Shown here one piece after another: positions 27,697-36,654 of a DNA stretch of 64,000 bases. The stretch lies in assembly GCF_001922345.1 (NCBI RefSeq), contig NZ_CP018811.1, positions 3,782,001-3,846,000 on the forward strand, written 5' to 3'. The translations under genes were made by a program, and so were the position numbers. The notes under the pieces were generated by a model, which worked only from the letters and a program-made list of their open reading frames with translations, was not told the DNA's origin and did no database searches. Within the stretch, counting starts at the first letter, position 1; every line of letters starts with the position of its first letter. The stretch is from Paraburkholderia sp. SOS3. GTDB taxonomy: Bacteria; Pseudomonadota; Gammaproteobacteria; Burkholderiales; Burkholderiaceae.

Positions 27697-29310
27697 ATGA
27701 CAGCACCCAACGGCCCCGACATCGACCAGAGCGCCGACGCGAAGCGCGGCGCAAAGCCAGCCGGCAAGCGTCCGCGCCTCGTCGCGCGCTTCGTCGCCAT
27801 CTCGTGGCGCGACCTCGCGGTCACGTTCTTGCCTATCCTGCTCGTGAGCGCTATCGCGATCTGGGCCGCCGTGCGCCTGATCCAGCCCGCGCCGCCCGAT
27901 ACGCTGACGATCAGCACCGGCCCGCGCGGCAGCACATTCTGGAATGCCGCCCAGCGCTACAAGGAAATCCTCGCGCGCAACCGCGTCAAGCTCATCGTGC
28001 TCGACTCCGAAGGTTCGGCCGAGAACCTGCGGCGGCTTCTCGACCCGAACGCAAAAGTCGACGTCGCGTTCGTGCAGGACGGCATCGCGAAGGGCAAAAC
28101 CGACGGGCTCATGTCGCTCGGCAGCGTCGCGTACGTGCCGGTGGCGATCTTCTATCATGGGCCGAGCGTCGAATGGCTGTCCCAATTCAAGGGGCAGCGC
28201 ATCGCGATCGGCGCCGAAGGCAGCGGCACGCGCGAACTCGCGCTCGCGCTGCTCGCGGCGAACGGCATCACGCCGGGCGGTCCGACGAAGCTTCTGCCGC
28301 TGTCGGGCGACGATGCGGCGAAGGCGCTCGTCGACGGCAAGATCGACGCGGCGTTCCTGACCGGCGACTCCGCGCAGCCGCCGGTCATGGTCAAGCTGTT
28401 CCGCACACCGAATATCCAGTTCTACGATTTCACGCAGGCGCACGCTTATGCGGGACGCTTTCCGTACCTGACGCGCATCGAGCTGCCGATGGGCTCGCTC
28501 GATCTCGGCAAGAACATCCCGTCGAAGACGCTGCAAATGGTCGCGCCGACCGCCGAGCTCGTCGCGCGCACGTCGCTGCATCCGGCACTATCTGACCTGC
28601 TGATCGAAGCCGCGCGCGAGGTGCACGGCAAGGCAACCGTGCTGCAGCGCGCGGGCGACTTCCCGGCGCCGCTCGCGCACGACTTCCCGATCAGCGACGA
28701 TGCGGCGCGCTACTACAAGTCGGGCAAGAGCTTCCTGTACCGCACGCTGCCGTTCTGGATCGCGAGCCTCGCGGACCGGCTTCTGGTCGTGCTCGTGCCG
28801 ATCATCGTCGTGCTGATTCCGGGCCTGCGGCTCGTGCCGTCGCTGTACGCATGGCGCGTGCGTTCGCGAATCTACCGCTGGTACGGCGCGCTGATCGCGA
28901 TCGAGCGCGGCGCGCTGTCCGAGACGTCGCAAGCCGAACGCGACACGCTGATCGAGCGGCTCGATGCGATCGAGGAAGCGGTCAACGGGCTCAAGATGCC
29001 GCTTGCCTATGCGGACCAGTTCTATGTGCTGCGCGAACATATCGGCTTCGTGCGCGAGCGGCTCACGCGTCCGCGCGAAGCGCATGCGGAGGCGCAAGAG
29101 ACGGCGCCGCCGGCCGCGGAGCCGCCCGCCGATGCGGGAGCGCCCGCGCAGGCGGCAGAGCAGGAAACGGCGCAGGCAGTCGAGGAAAAGGCGGAACACG
29201 AAGGGCAACACGAAGGGCAACCGCAGCAGGCCGCCGACGCCGACCGCGACGGGCAGATATCGAGCGACGCGCCGCGCGCGGGGCAGGCCGGCCCTACCCA
29301 TATTGCGTGA
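27697..29310 (+). CDS. TAXI-family TRAP solute-binding protein anchored by two membrane spans
   Basis: 537 residues. A charged N-terminus and one membrane span (about residues 40-62) are followed by a TAXI-type binding domain (about 68-345). Its usual blocks are visible: TISTGPRGSTFWNAAQRYKE, VDVAFVQDGIA, VAIFYHGPS, LAIGAEGSGTRELALALLAA-like and AAFLTGDSAQPPVMVKL. A second span (about 362-385, LLVVLVPIIVVLIPG) and a cytoplasmic coiled segment come next. The tail is low-complexity Ala/Glu/Gln-rich (residues ~465-530, with EGQHEGQ). Classical TAXI proteins are free periplasmic receptors for fused TRAP permeases. None is encoded nearby, so this anchored form may work as a sensor or with a distant permease. 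Confidence 0.8.
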   Translation: MTAPNGPDIDQSADAKRGAKPAGKRPRLVARFVAISWRDLAVTFLPILLVSAIAIWAAVRLIQPAPPDTLTISTGPRGSTFWNAAQRYKEILARNRVKLIVLDSEGSAENLRRLLDPNAKVDVAFVQDGIAKGKTDGLMSLGSVAYVPVAIFYHGPSVEWLSQFKGQRIAIGAEGSGTRELALALLAANGITPGGPTKLLPLSGDDAAKALVDGKIDAAFLTGDSAQPPVMVKLFRTPNIQFYDFTQAHAYAGRFPYLTRIELPMGSLDLGKNIPSKTLQMVAPTAELVARTSLHPALSDLLIEAAREVHGKATVLQRAGDFPAPLAHDFPISDDAARYYKSGKSFLYRTLPFWIASLADRLLVVLVPIIVVLIPGLRLVPSLYAWRVRSRIYRWYGALIAIERGALSETSQAERDTLIERLDAIEEAVNGLKMPLAYADQFYVLREHIGFVRERLTRPREAHAEAQETAPPAAEPPADAGAPAQAAEQETAQAVEEKAEHEGQHEGQPQQAADADRDGQISSDAPRAGQAGPTHIA

Positions 29311-29642
29311 GCGTCGCTCGCGGGTTGCCGCCCGAGCGGATCGACCGGGCTCATCGGATCGACCCGTCACCCCGGCGACGCGGAGGCCCGTCGACCCGGC
29401 AGCCCGGCAGCCCGGCCGTTTCCGGTCGGCCGGTTGCGCCGCCATCACGCAACCCGTCAGGCGAAACCCGCATTGCGCACACATTCGGCGCTTCGCCAGC
29501 CGCGCCGGTGCTGCGCGGCGGTTCGGCTTTGCGTAAGATCGAGGGCAACCGGCACGGCGCGCATCCCTCAGACGTTCTGAAGGTCAGACGTTCAGGCATT
29601 CGGCAGCGCCGCCGTGCCACACTGGAAATCCCGGGAGACATC
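29311..29642. other. Intergenic region without recognisable gene
   Basis: About 330 very G+C-rich bases. A small imperfect repeat of CCCGGCAG occurs at about 29394-29415. A plausible start region for the next gene (GGAGACATC before ATG) is at the right end. No terminator with a T tract and no RNA motif was recognised. Confidence 0.45.
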
Positions 29643-30287
29643 ATGACCGATGGCATCGACGCCACGCAGCCACTGTGGTTTTACGACTTTGTCTCGCCGT
29701 TTTCGTACCTGCTGCTCGAGCAGTACGATAAATGGCCGGGCCTTCCATTCGTGATGACGCCAACCTCGTTGAACGAGGTGTACGGCCACTGGCGGCAGCG
29801 CCTCGCGTACGACGTTCCCGCCAAGCGCGTCTTCACGTATCGCTATGCGCTGTTTCGCGCGGAACAGCTTGGCATTCCGTTCAGGATGCCGCCTGTGCAT
29901 CCGTTCGATTCGACGAAGCCGATGCGTCTTGCAGCCGCGATTCGCGCGGACGCGAACACGGTACGCGAGATTTTCCGCTTCATCTGGCGCGAAGGCCGCG
30001 ACCCGTCGACGCCCGACGGCTTCGCGCTGCTGTGCGAGCGTCTCGGCATCGCGGACGGCCCCGCACTCGTCGAAACCGAGGAGGCCAAGGCGCAACTGCA
30101 GCGCAATAACGCCGATGCGATCGCGCTCGGCGTATTCGGCGTGCCGACCTTCTGGATGAACAAGCAGCTGTTCTGGGGCGAAGACGCGTTGCCGATGGTG
30201 CTCTATTGCGCGCGCACGCCAAACTGGCTCGAGTCGAAAGAGGTCAAGCGGATTTCCTCGCTTCCCTCGGCATTCCCGAAGCCGTGA
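29643..30287 (+). CDS. DsbA-like / 2-hydroxychromene-2-carboxylate isomerase family protein
   Basis: 214 residues; the ATG at 29643 follows GGGAGACATC. The opening WFYDFVSPFSYLLLEQYD has the Ser (S18) that replaces the CXXC of DsbA in HCCA isomerases and kappa-class GSTs. A helical insertion follows, and the thioredoxin-fold end shows GVFGVPTFWMNKQLFWGEDALPMV. HCCA isomerases use glutathione in naphthalene-type catabolism, but no aromatic-ring genes are near. The exact reaction is therefore open, and a glutathione-dependent isomerase/oxidoreductase is the safe description. The protein has no signal peptide. Confidence 0.85.
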   Translation: MTDGIDATQPLWFYDFVSPFSYLLLEQYDKWPGLPFVMTPTSLNEVYGHWRQRLAYDVPAKRVFTYRYALFRAEQLGIPFRMPPVHPFDSTKPMRLAAAIRADANTVREIFRFIWREGRDPSTPDGFALLCERLGIADGPALVETEEAKAQLQRNNADAIALGVFGVPTFWMNKQLFWGEDALPMVLYCARTPNWLESKEVKRISSLPSAFPKP

Positions 30288-30421
30288 TTGCCGGCGCCAT
30301 GCTTTCGCGAGCATGACGGCGGGCGGCCGATGCTGATGCCCGCCATACCCCGCGCGCTATGCCTCATGCGTGCGTAAAGGCTTAAGGTTACGCAAGGAAC
30401 GACCCGACCGACGCTCAAACC

Positions 30422-31516
30422 GTGGATGACACTACCGCTACCCTCGACATCTGGCTCGTGCGCGTGCTGCGCACGCTGCTCGTCGAGCGCAGCGTCACGC
30501 AGACCGCGCTGCGCCTGAACCAGACGCAGCCGGCCATCAGCACGGCGCTGCGCAAACTGCGCGAAACGCTGAACGATCCGATTCTCGTGCGCGGCAAGTC
30601 GGGGATGGTGCCGACCGAATACGGCGAGTCGCTGCTTGCGTCGGCGCAAAAGGTGCTGCGCGACGTCGACTTCGTCGCGACGCCGCATGGCGATTTCGAC
30701 CCGGCGCGCTCGCGCCGCGCATTTCGCATCGCCGCGCCCGACTACCTGAACGACTTCTTCATGCCGACCGTGATCGCGCAATTCCGCGACGCGGCGCCGC
30801 ATGCGCGGCTCGAGATCGAGTCGCTGGGTCCGCTGCTCGATCATGCGGCGGCGCTCGACAAGGGTGAACTCGATCTCGTGATCGGCAACTGGCCGAAGCC
30901 CGACGGGCGCTTCGAACGCAGCGACCTGTTTTCGGACAGCGTCGTCTGCATGATGCGCGCGGACCATCCGCTTGCGCAGGCGCCGCTCTCGCGCGAAGCG
31001 TATCTCGCGGCGCCGCATCTCGCGCCGACGCCGTATAGCGGCGCGCGCGCCGGCGCGATCGACGCGGGCTTCGAGCGCGCGGGCGCAACGCGCCGCATCG
31101 TCGCCATGCTGCCGTACTTCGGGCTCGTGCCGCACGTGCTGCTGCAGTCGGATCTGATCTTCACGACGACGCGCCGCTTCGCGATGCACTATGCGAACCT
31201 GCTGCCGCTCGCAGTCATCGATGCGCCGATTCCGTTCCCGCGCATCCGCTGCTATCAGATGTGGCATCCGCAAACGGACCGGCCAAGCGATCTTGGCTGG
31301 CTGCGCGGCCTGCTCGCGCAGGTATCGGCGAACCTCGTCGCGCACAAGACGCGGCGCACGCGCGACGGCAGCGACGAGGCCGCGCGGGCGCCTCGATCGG
31401 GCACGGCATCAGCCGCGCCGCCGGAACAGGCCGGTGCGAGCGACGATATCGACTTCGACGCCGGCCCGCACGCCGGATTCGATGCGAGCGAACCGCGCAT
31501 CACGCGTTCGCGCTGA
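30422..31516 (+). CDS. LysR-family transcriptional regulator
   Basis: 364 residues. The winged helix-turn-helix is at residues 8-66 (LDIWLVRVLRTLLVERSVTQ, ALRLNQTQPAISTALRKLRE, DPILVRGKSGMVPTEYG). A substrate-binding domain follows (about 95-300), with YLNDFFMPTVIAQFRDAAPH and LDLVIGNWPKP. Residues beyond 315 form an unusual Ala/Arg/Asp-rich tail. It converges with xdhC, ending about 35 bases from its stop, so it may regulate the xdh genes and purine degradation (inference from position only). The start ATG has a weak ribosome-binding site. Confidence 0.93.
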   Translation: MDDTTATLDIWLVRVLRTLLVERSVTQTALRLNQTQPAISTALRKLRETLNDPILVRGKSGMVPTEYGESLLASAQKVLRDVDFVATPHGDFDPARSRRAFRIAAPDYLNDFFMPTVIAQFRDAAPHARLEIESLGPLLDHAAALDKGELDLVIGNWPKPDGRFERSDLFSDSVVCMMRADHPLAQAPLSREAYLAAPHLAPTPYSGARAGAIDAGFERAGATRRIVAMLPYFGLVPHVLLQSDLIFTTTRRFAMHYANLLPLAVIDAPIPFPRIRCYQMWHPQTDRPSDLGWLRGLLAQVSANLVAHKTRRTRDGSDEAARAPRSGTASAAPPEQAGASDDIDFDAGPHAGFDASEPRITRSR

Positions 31517-31517
31517 G

Positions 31518-31553
31518 GTCGCTTCAGTCGCTGCAGTCGCTTCAGTCGCCTCA
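31518..31553. repeat. 9-bp tandem repeat, four units
   Basis: Four consecutive units GTCGCTTCA, GTCGCTGCA, GTCGCTTCA, GTCGCCTCA lie between the lysR stop and the xdhC stop, and the last unit includes the xdhC stop codon. Similar GCTTCA text continues more loosely to 31620 within the xdhC 3' end, where it encodes an Ala/Val/Glu-rich tail. Confidence 0.8.
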
Positions 31554-32204
31554 ATTCGCTCCGGCCGCTTCAATCGCTTGATCCACGACTGCCACGTCGG
31601 CCACTTCAACCGCTTCAGCCGCCGGACGCGCACCTCGCACTTGCAACAACTGCGCGCAGACAGCGAGCGCAATCGCGTGCGGCGCCTTGTCGGTGATGCC
31701 GCCGACACCGATCGGGCACGTCATCTCAGCCATCCGCGCGGGGTCGACGCCGCGCTCGAGCAGGCGCCGTTCGAATTTCACGCGCTTCGTCTTCGAACCG
31801 ATCATCCCGAAGTACGCGAAGTCGCGCCGCCGCATGATCCGCGACGCGAGCGCGAAGTCGAGCGCGTGGTTGTGCGTCATCACGAGAAAATACGTACCGG
31901 CCGGTGCCTGATCGACGATCGCTTCTGGCGTGTCGGTCGCTTCGACCTGCACGTTCGCGGGCACGTCGTCGGGGAACAGTTCGTCGCGTTCGTCGACCCA
32001 TTGCACGACGCACGGGAGGCTGCCGAGCAGCGTCACGAGCGCATGGCCGACATGGCCCGCGCCGAACAGCACGATATGCATCGGCGGCGGCAGGCTCGCG
32101 CGCCGGCCGCTGCAGCGGCAGCCCGCTTGCAGCGGTGGGACATCCGTCGGCGCTTGCGGCGAAGATCCGCGCGTCAATTCGGGCGCGAAGCACGAGTTCA
32201 TCAT
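31551..32204 (-). CDS. xdhC: XdhC, Rossmann domain only (short form)
   Basis: 217 residues from the ATG at 32204, which overlaps the xdhB stop (ATGATGA). AAGGATGGC upstream provides a ribosome-binding site. The C-terminal XdhC Rossmann domain is complete: HIVLFGAGHVGHALVTLL, YFLVMTHNHALDFALASRI, RDFAYFGMIGSKTKRVKFE and MTCPIGVGGITDKAPHAIALAVCAQLL. The usual N-terminal XdhC/CoxI domain of about 130 residues, with its GQCCGG-type motif, is absent; only a 40-residue Cys-containing lead (NSCFAPELTRG, LQAGCRCSGRR) remains. XdhC inserts sulfurated molybdenum cofactor into xanthine dehydrogenase. Last gene of xdhABC. Confidence 0.88.
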   Translation of the reverse strand: MMNSCFAPELTRGSSPQAPTDVPPLQAGCRCSGRRASLPPPMHIVLFGAGHVGHALVTLLGSLPCVVQWVDERDELFPDDVPANVQVEATDTPEAIVDQAPAGTYFLVMTHNHALDFALASRIMRRRDFAYFGMIGSKTKRVKFERRLLERGVDPARMAEMTCPIGVGGITDKAPHAIALAVCAQLLQVRGARPAAEAVEVADVAVVDQAIEAAGAN

Positions 32205-34585
32205 CGCTGCCATCCTTGCGCCTGCGTATGCATGGCGCGCACGGCGCCGACCGCCTTGAGGATCGCTTCGCCCGTTGCCGGCGCGTTCAACGGCGGATTC
32301 ACGCGATAATCGGCAACGCTGGCAACCGCGTCGCGAATCGCGAAGAACACCGAGAACGGCAACAACAGCGGCGGCTCGCCAACCGCCTTCGAGCGGTGAA
32401 TGCTGTCTTCCGCGTTGCGATTTTTGAACAGGTTCACACGGAAATCGGGCGGCATGTCGTTGACGGTCGGAATCTTGTAGGTGGAAGGCGCATGCGTCAT
32501 CAGCTTGCCGCCCTCGTTCCACCACAGCTCCTCGGTGGTGAGCCAGCCCATGCCCTGCACGAACGCGCCTTCCACCTGGCCGATATCGAGCGCCGGATTC
32601 AGCGACGCGCCCACATCGTGCAGCGCATCGGCGCGCAGCACGCGCATCTCGCCCGTCAGCGTATCGATCACCACTTCCGAAACGGCGGCACCGTACGAGT
32701 AGTAGAAGAACGGGCGGCCTTGCAGCTTCGCCTGATCCCAATAGAGCTTCGGCGTCGCATAGAAACCGTCGGACCACAACTGCACGCGCGCGAGATACGC
32801 TTTCGCGATCACTTCGTCGAACGGTACGACCGCTTCGCCCACGATCACGTTATCGTTCGCGAAGCGCACCGCGGCGGCGGTCGCCTGTCCCGCGCCGTAG
32901 CGTTCGGCCGCAAACGCGGCAAGCCGCTCGCGCAACTGGCGCGCGGCATCCTGCGCGGCCTTGCCGTTCAGATCCGTACCTGTCGATGCGGCCGTCGCCG
33001 ACGTGTTCGCCACCTTGCTCGTATCGGTTGCCGTCACGCGTACGCGGCCAAAACCGATGCCGAGCTCGTGCGCGACGACCTGCGCGACCTTCGTGTTGAG
33101 CCCCTGCCCCATCTCCGTGCCGCCGTGATTCACGAGCACCGAGCCGTCCGTGTAGATATGGACGAGCGCGCCCGCCTGGTTGAAGTGCGTGACGTTGAAC
33201 GCGATGCCGAATTTCACCGGCGTCAGCGCAATGCCCTTTTTCAGCACGGCGTTGTGTTCGTTGAAGTCGCGGATCGCCGCGCGCCGCGCGCGATAGTCGC
33301 TCGTGGTTTCGAGTTCGCCGATCAGTTCGTGCAGCACGTTGTCTTCGACGATCTGGCCGTACGGCGTCTGGTTGCGCTCTGTTTTGCCGTACAGATTGCG
33401 GCGCCGCACGTCGAGCGGATCGAGCCCGAGCGAGCGCGCGACATTGTCGATGATGTATTCGATCGCGAACGCGCCTTGCGGTCCGCCGAAGCCGCGAAAC
33501 GCCGTGTTCGACTGCGTGTTGGTCTTGCCGCAGAAGCCCGCGATCGCGACATCGGGCAGCCAGTATGCGTTATCGAAGTGGCACACGGCGCGCGTCATCA
33601 CCGGCCCCGACAGATCGGCGGAGAAGCCGCAGCGCGACGTCATGTCGACCGACACGCCTTCGAGCATGCCGTCGTCGTCGTAGCCGACTTCGAACGTGTA
33701 GTGGAAATCGTGGCGCTTGCCCGTGACCATCATGTCGTCGTCGCGGTCGGGGCGCAGCTTGACGGGGCACAGCAGTTTCCATGCGGCAAGCGCCGCGCAG
33801 CAGGCGAACAGGCCCGACTGCGATTCCTTGCCGCCGAAGCCGCCGCCCATGCGCCGGCATTCGACGAGCACGTTATGGGACGCGACGTTCAGCACATGCG
33901 CGACCAGATGCTGCATTTCGGCCGGATGCTGCGTCGAGCACCAGACGTGCATGCCGTCGTCGTCTTTAGGCACCGCGTACGCGATCTGCCCTTCGAGATA
34001 GAACTGCTCCTGGCCGCCCAGCAGCATCTCGCCGGCCTCGCGATGCGCGGCGCGCGCGATCTGCGCGCCGGCCTCGCCGCGCGCGAGCTTCATCGGCGCG
34101 ACCACGCTCCGATTCGCCGCGCGCGCCTGTTGCGCAGTCAGCACGGCGGGCAGTTCCTCGTAAACCACTTGCGCGCGCCGCGCCGCGAGGCGCGCGGTGT
34201 CATGCGACGTCGCCACGACGATAAACATCGGCTGGCCGACGTACTGCACGACGCCGTCCGCGAGAACGGGATCGTCGCCTTTGACGATCGGCGCGCAGTC
34301 GTTGTGGCCGGGAATGTCGTCGGCGGTGAACACCGCGACCACGCCCGGCGTTGCGCGCACCTGGTCGAACGAAATCGAGACGATCTTCGCGTGCGCCTTC
34401 TGCGACAGGCCAAGCGCCGCGTGCAGCGTGCCGGCGACGAGCGCAATGTCGTCGGTGTAGGTCGCGCGGCCGGCCACGTGCAGATGCGCGGACTCGTGCG
34501 GGCGCGACACGTGCACCTGCGTGAACGTGTCGGGTTCGGCGAGTGCCTCGGCGCCTTTCAGGAACGGTTCGGCTTGCTGGTTCAT
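32201..34585 (-). CDS. xdhB: Xanthine dehydrogenase, molybdopterin-binding subunit
   Basis: 794 residues; GGAG precedes the ATG at 34585. The a/b hammerhead domain (about 25-140) is followed by the molybdopterin-binding domains. Diagnostic motifs are RRMGGGFGGKESQSGLFACC, the molybdenum-site stretch FRGFGGPQGAFAIEYIIDNV, GTEMGQGLNTKVAQV and the catalytic Glu in SKAVGEPPLLLPFSVFFAI. It oxidises hypoxanthine and xanthine to urate together with XdhA in the cytoplasm. It lies 104 bases downstream of xdhA and overlaps xdhC. Confidence 0.97.
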   Translation of the reverse strand: MNQQAEPFLKGAEALAEPDTFTQVHVSRPHESAHLHVAGRATYTDDIALVAGTLHAALGLSQKAHAKIVSISFDQVRATPGVVAVFTADDIPGHNDCAPIVKGDDPVLADGVVQYVGQPMFIVVATSHDTARLAARRAQVVYEELPAVLTAQQARAANRSVVAPMKLARGEAGAQIARAAHREAGEMLLGGQEQFYLEGQIAYAVPKDDDGMHVWCSTQHPAEMQHLVAHVLNVASHNVLVECRRMGGGFGGKESQSGLFACCAALAAWKLLCPVKLRPDRDDDMMVTGKRHDFHYTFEVGYDDDGMLEGVSVDMTSRCGFSADLSGPVMTRAVCHFDNAYWLPDVAIAGFCGKTNTQSNTAFRGFGGPQGAFAIEYIIDNVARSLGLDPLDVRRRNLYGKTERNQTPYGQIVEDNVLHELIGELETTSDYRARRAAIRDFNEHNAVLKKGIALTPVKFGIAFNVTHFNQAGALVHIYTDGSVLVNHGGTEMGQGLNTKVAQVVAHELGIGFGRVRVTATDTSKVANTSATAASTGTDLNGKAAQDAARQLRERLAAFAAERYGAGQATAAAVRFANDNVIVGEAVVPFDEVIAKAYLARVQLWSDGFYATPKLYWDQAKLQGRPFFYYSYGAAVSEVVIDTLTGEMRVLRADALHDVGASLNPALDIGQVEGAFVQGMGWLTTEELWWNEGGKLMTHAPSTYKIPTVNDMPPDFRVNLFKNRNAEDSIHRSKAVGEPPLLLPFSVFFAIRDAVASVADYRVNPPLNAPATGEAILKAVGAVRAMHTQAQGWQR

Positions 34586-34689
34586 GCGGATGATTCTCCG
34601 TGTCTCTTGTGTTGCGGCTTGTCTGGCGTGTTTCTGGCCTGTGTCTGTCTCGTGCCCGCCGGTCGCGCGTATCGCGCGTATGGTGCGTC

Positions 34690-36264
34690 TTACGCGGCCA
34701 CGGCCGTCGCGGCCTGAACCGCACGCACATCGAGCGCCGACTTCGGCAGCGGATCGTGCGGACGCGTTTCGAGCCAGAACCGGTAAAGCGTATTTTTCGC
34801 GGTTTCAAGACGATAGTCGTCGGTGGCGCGCATGTCGGACAGCGGCGCGTAGTCGTTGGCCAGCGCCAGCATGGCGGCCTGCGCGGTCGCTTCATGCCAC
34901 TGCGCGTCCCGCAGCACGCTTTCCGCGTGCGTGGCGCGCTTCGGCGTCGCTGCCATGCCGCCGAACGCGATGCGCGGCTCGCGAATCGCGTCGCCGTCCG
35001 CGATAAACGCGAAGGCCGCGCACACGGCCGAAATATCGGAATCGAAGCGCTTCGAGATCTTGTACGTGCGAAAACGCAGGTTCGCGCGCGCACCGGTACG
35101 CGTCGGCACCTTCACCGCGACCACGAACTCGTGCTCGGCCATGTCCTTCTTCTGGTACGCGAGATAGAGGTCTTCGAGCGGCATCTCGCGCTCGACATCG
35201 CCGCCGCGCAGCACGACATGCGCGCCGAGCGCGATAAGCCCCGGCATCGAATCGCCGATCGGCGAGCCGTTCGCGACATTGCCGCCGAGCGTGCCCGCGT
35301 TGCGGATCGGCAGGGACGCGAAGCGCTGCCACATCTCGGTGAGTTCCGGGTAAAGCTTCGCGAGCCCCGCGTACGCGGCTTCGACGGTCACGCCCGCGCC
35401 GATGCGCAGCCAGCCGCCGGCCGTTTCGATCTTCTGCAGTTCGGCAACCTGGCCCACGTAGACGATATCGCCGAGCGCGCGCATCTGCTTCGTGACCCAC
35501 AGCCCGACGTCGGTGCTGCCGGCGAGGATGCGCGCCGCAGGTTGCGCTTCCTTGAGCCGCGCAAGCGCGTCGACGGTGCGCGGCGCGGCAAAACGCTGGC
35601 CCGCGTACTCGTATTCGAACGTCGCGTCGCGCTCGAGCGACTGCAGCGCGCGCGACAGCGCCGCGGTATCGACCGGCGCGGCCGGCGGCGGCAACCCGAA
35701 CATCCGCATCGCCGCATCGACGATCGGCCGATAGCCCGTGCAGCGGCACAGATTGCCCGTCAGCGCGTTGGCGACCTCGTCGCGCGTCGGCACCGTGCCA
35801 TTCGCGCCGCCGCAGGCGTGCGCGTGTTCGTGCGTCTCGCCATTCTCGTGGCCGGGCGGGCGGCCATATTCGTGGCCGTGCTTCTTGTACATCGCCCACA
35901 TCGACATGACGAAGCCCGGCGTGCAGAACCCGCACTGCGAGCCGTGGCATTCGACGAGCGCCTGCTGCACCGGATGCAGCGAGCCATCGGGCTGGCGCAG
36001 GTCTTCGACGGTGAACAGCGCTTTGCCGTCGAGCGTCGGCAGAAACTGAATGCACGCGTTGACCGCCTTGAAGCTCACGCCGCCCAGTTCGTCGCGCTCG
36101 CCGACGACGACCGTGCACGCGCCGCAGTCGCCTTCCGCGCAGCCTTCCTTGGTGCCCGTGCAGCGCGCGTCTTCGCGCAGGTACTGCAGGACGGTGCGCG
36201 TGACCGGCGCGCCGCTGATTTCGCGGATCGCGTTGCGGTGATAGAAGCGGATCGGCTGGCTCAT
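34690..36264 (-). CDS. xdhA: Xanthine dehydrogenase, FeS/FAD small subunit
   Basis: 524 residues from the ATG at 36264 (MSQPIRFYHRNAIREI). The plant-type [2Fe-2S] motif is CTGTKEGCAEGDCGACTVVV, and the second cluster is CGFCTPGFVMSM plus LCRCTGYRPIVDAA. FAD domain blocks ILAGSTDVGLWVTKQ and NAGTLGGNVANGSPIGDSMP follow, then the C-terminal CO-dehydrogenase flavoprotein domain. Between the two halves of the second cluster motif there is a His/Gly/Glu-rich insertion (HGHEYGRPPGHENGETHEHA), not usual for XdhA. It passes electrons from XdhB to NAD+. First gene of the operon, divergent from an MFS gene. Confidence 0.96.
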   Translation of the reverse strand: MSQPIRFYHRNAIREISGAPVTRTVLQYLREDARCTGTKEGCAEGDCGACTVVVGERDELGGVSFKAVNACIQFLPTLDGKALFTVEDLRQPDGSLHPVQQALVECHGSQCGFCTPGFVMSMWAMYKKHGHEYGRPPGHENGETHEHAHACGGANGTVPTRDEVANALTGNLCRCTGYRPIVDAAMRMFGLPPPAAPVDTAALSRALQSLERDATFEYEYAGQRFAAPRTVDALARLKEAQPAARILAGSTDVGLWVTKQMRALGDIVYVGQVAELQKIETAGGWLRIGAGVTVEAAYAGLAKLYPELTEMWQRFASLPIRNAGTLGGNVANGSPIGDSMPGLIALGAHVVLRGGDVEREMPLEDLYLAYQKKDMAEHEFVVAVKVPTRTGARANLRFRTYKISKRFDSDISAVCAAFAFIADGDAIREPRIAFGGMAATPKRATHAESVLRDAQWHEATAQAAMLALANDYAPLSDMRATDDYRLETAKNTLYRFWLETRPHDPLPKSALDVRAVQAATAVAA

Positions 36265-36654
36265 GTGTCGTGTCTCTCGTGTCTGATTCCGGCTTGCGGC
36301 GGATTTGGCGTTCGCGCGGGGGATGATGCAGCGGATGGTTCGAAAACTATCACCGCCGGTTCCGCCAACCCATAGCGTGAGGACCATGCAGCTCATATCG
36401 CCAGAAACATATTGAGATAGGCAAACGGACTGACGGTGCTTATACCGGCGCGTCCGTTGTGACGCGCTTCGGATTCGAATACGTCGTTTCGGCCAATTGC
36501 ACCGAGTCGCGAGCTTCGGGATGTCGGAATGCGCCGAAAATCGGCCGCTATGGTCTGGCACCGTTTTGCCGACGATTTTTAAGCATCCGCTGCATGAAAG
36601 CCGGTTCCATGGGACAATCACGGACTTCCGCCGTTTTCAAGTCTCGTTTTCCCC
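36265..36654. promoter_or_regulatory. Divergent control region xdhA / MFS exporter
   Basis: 390 bases without a coding frame of the right character. It carries the promoters of xdhA (leftward) and the MFS gene (rightward). It is less G+C rich than the flanks, notably 36400-36560. No operator palindrome was convincingly assigned, and no regulator gene is adjacent to this side. Confidence 0.45.

Noticed and set aside
31904..34717. 937-codon plus-strand open frame opposite xdhB
   Set aside because: It is the mirror of the G+C-rich third codon positions of xdhB/xdhC. The translation is Arg/His/Val-rich, without domains or a ribosome-binding site.
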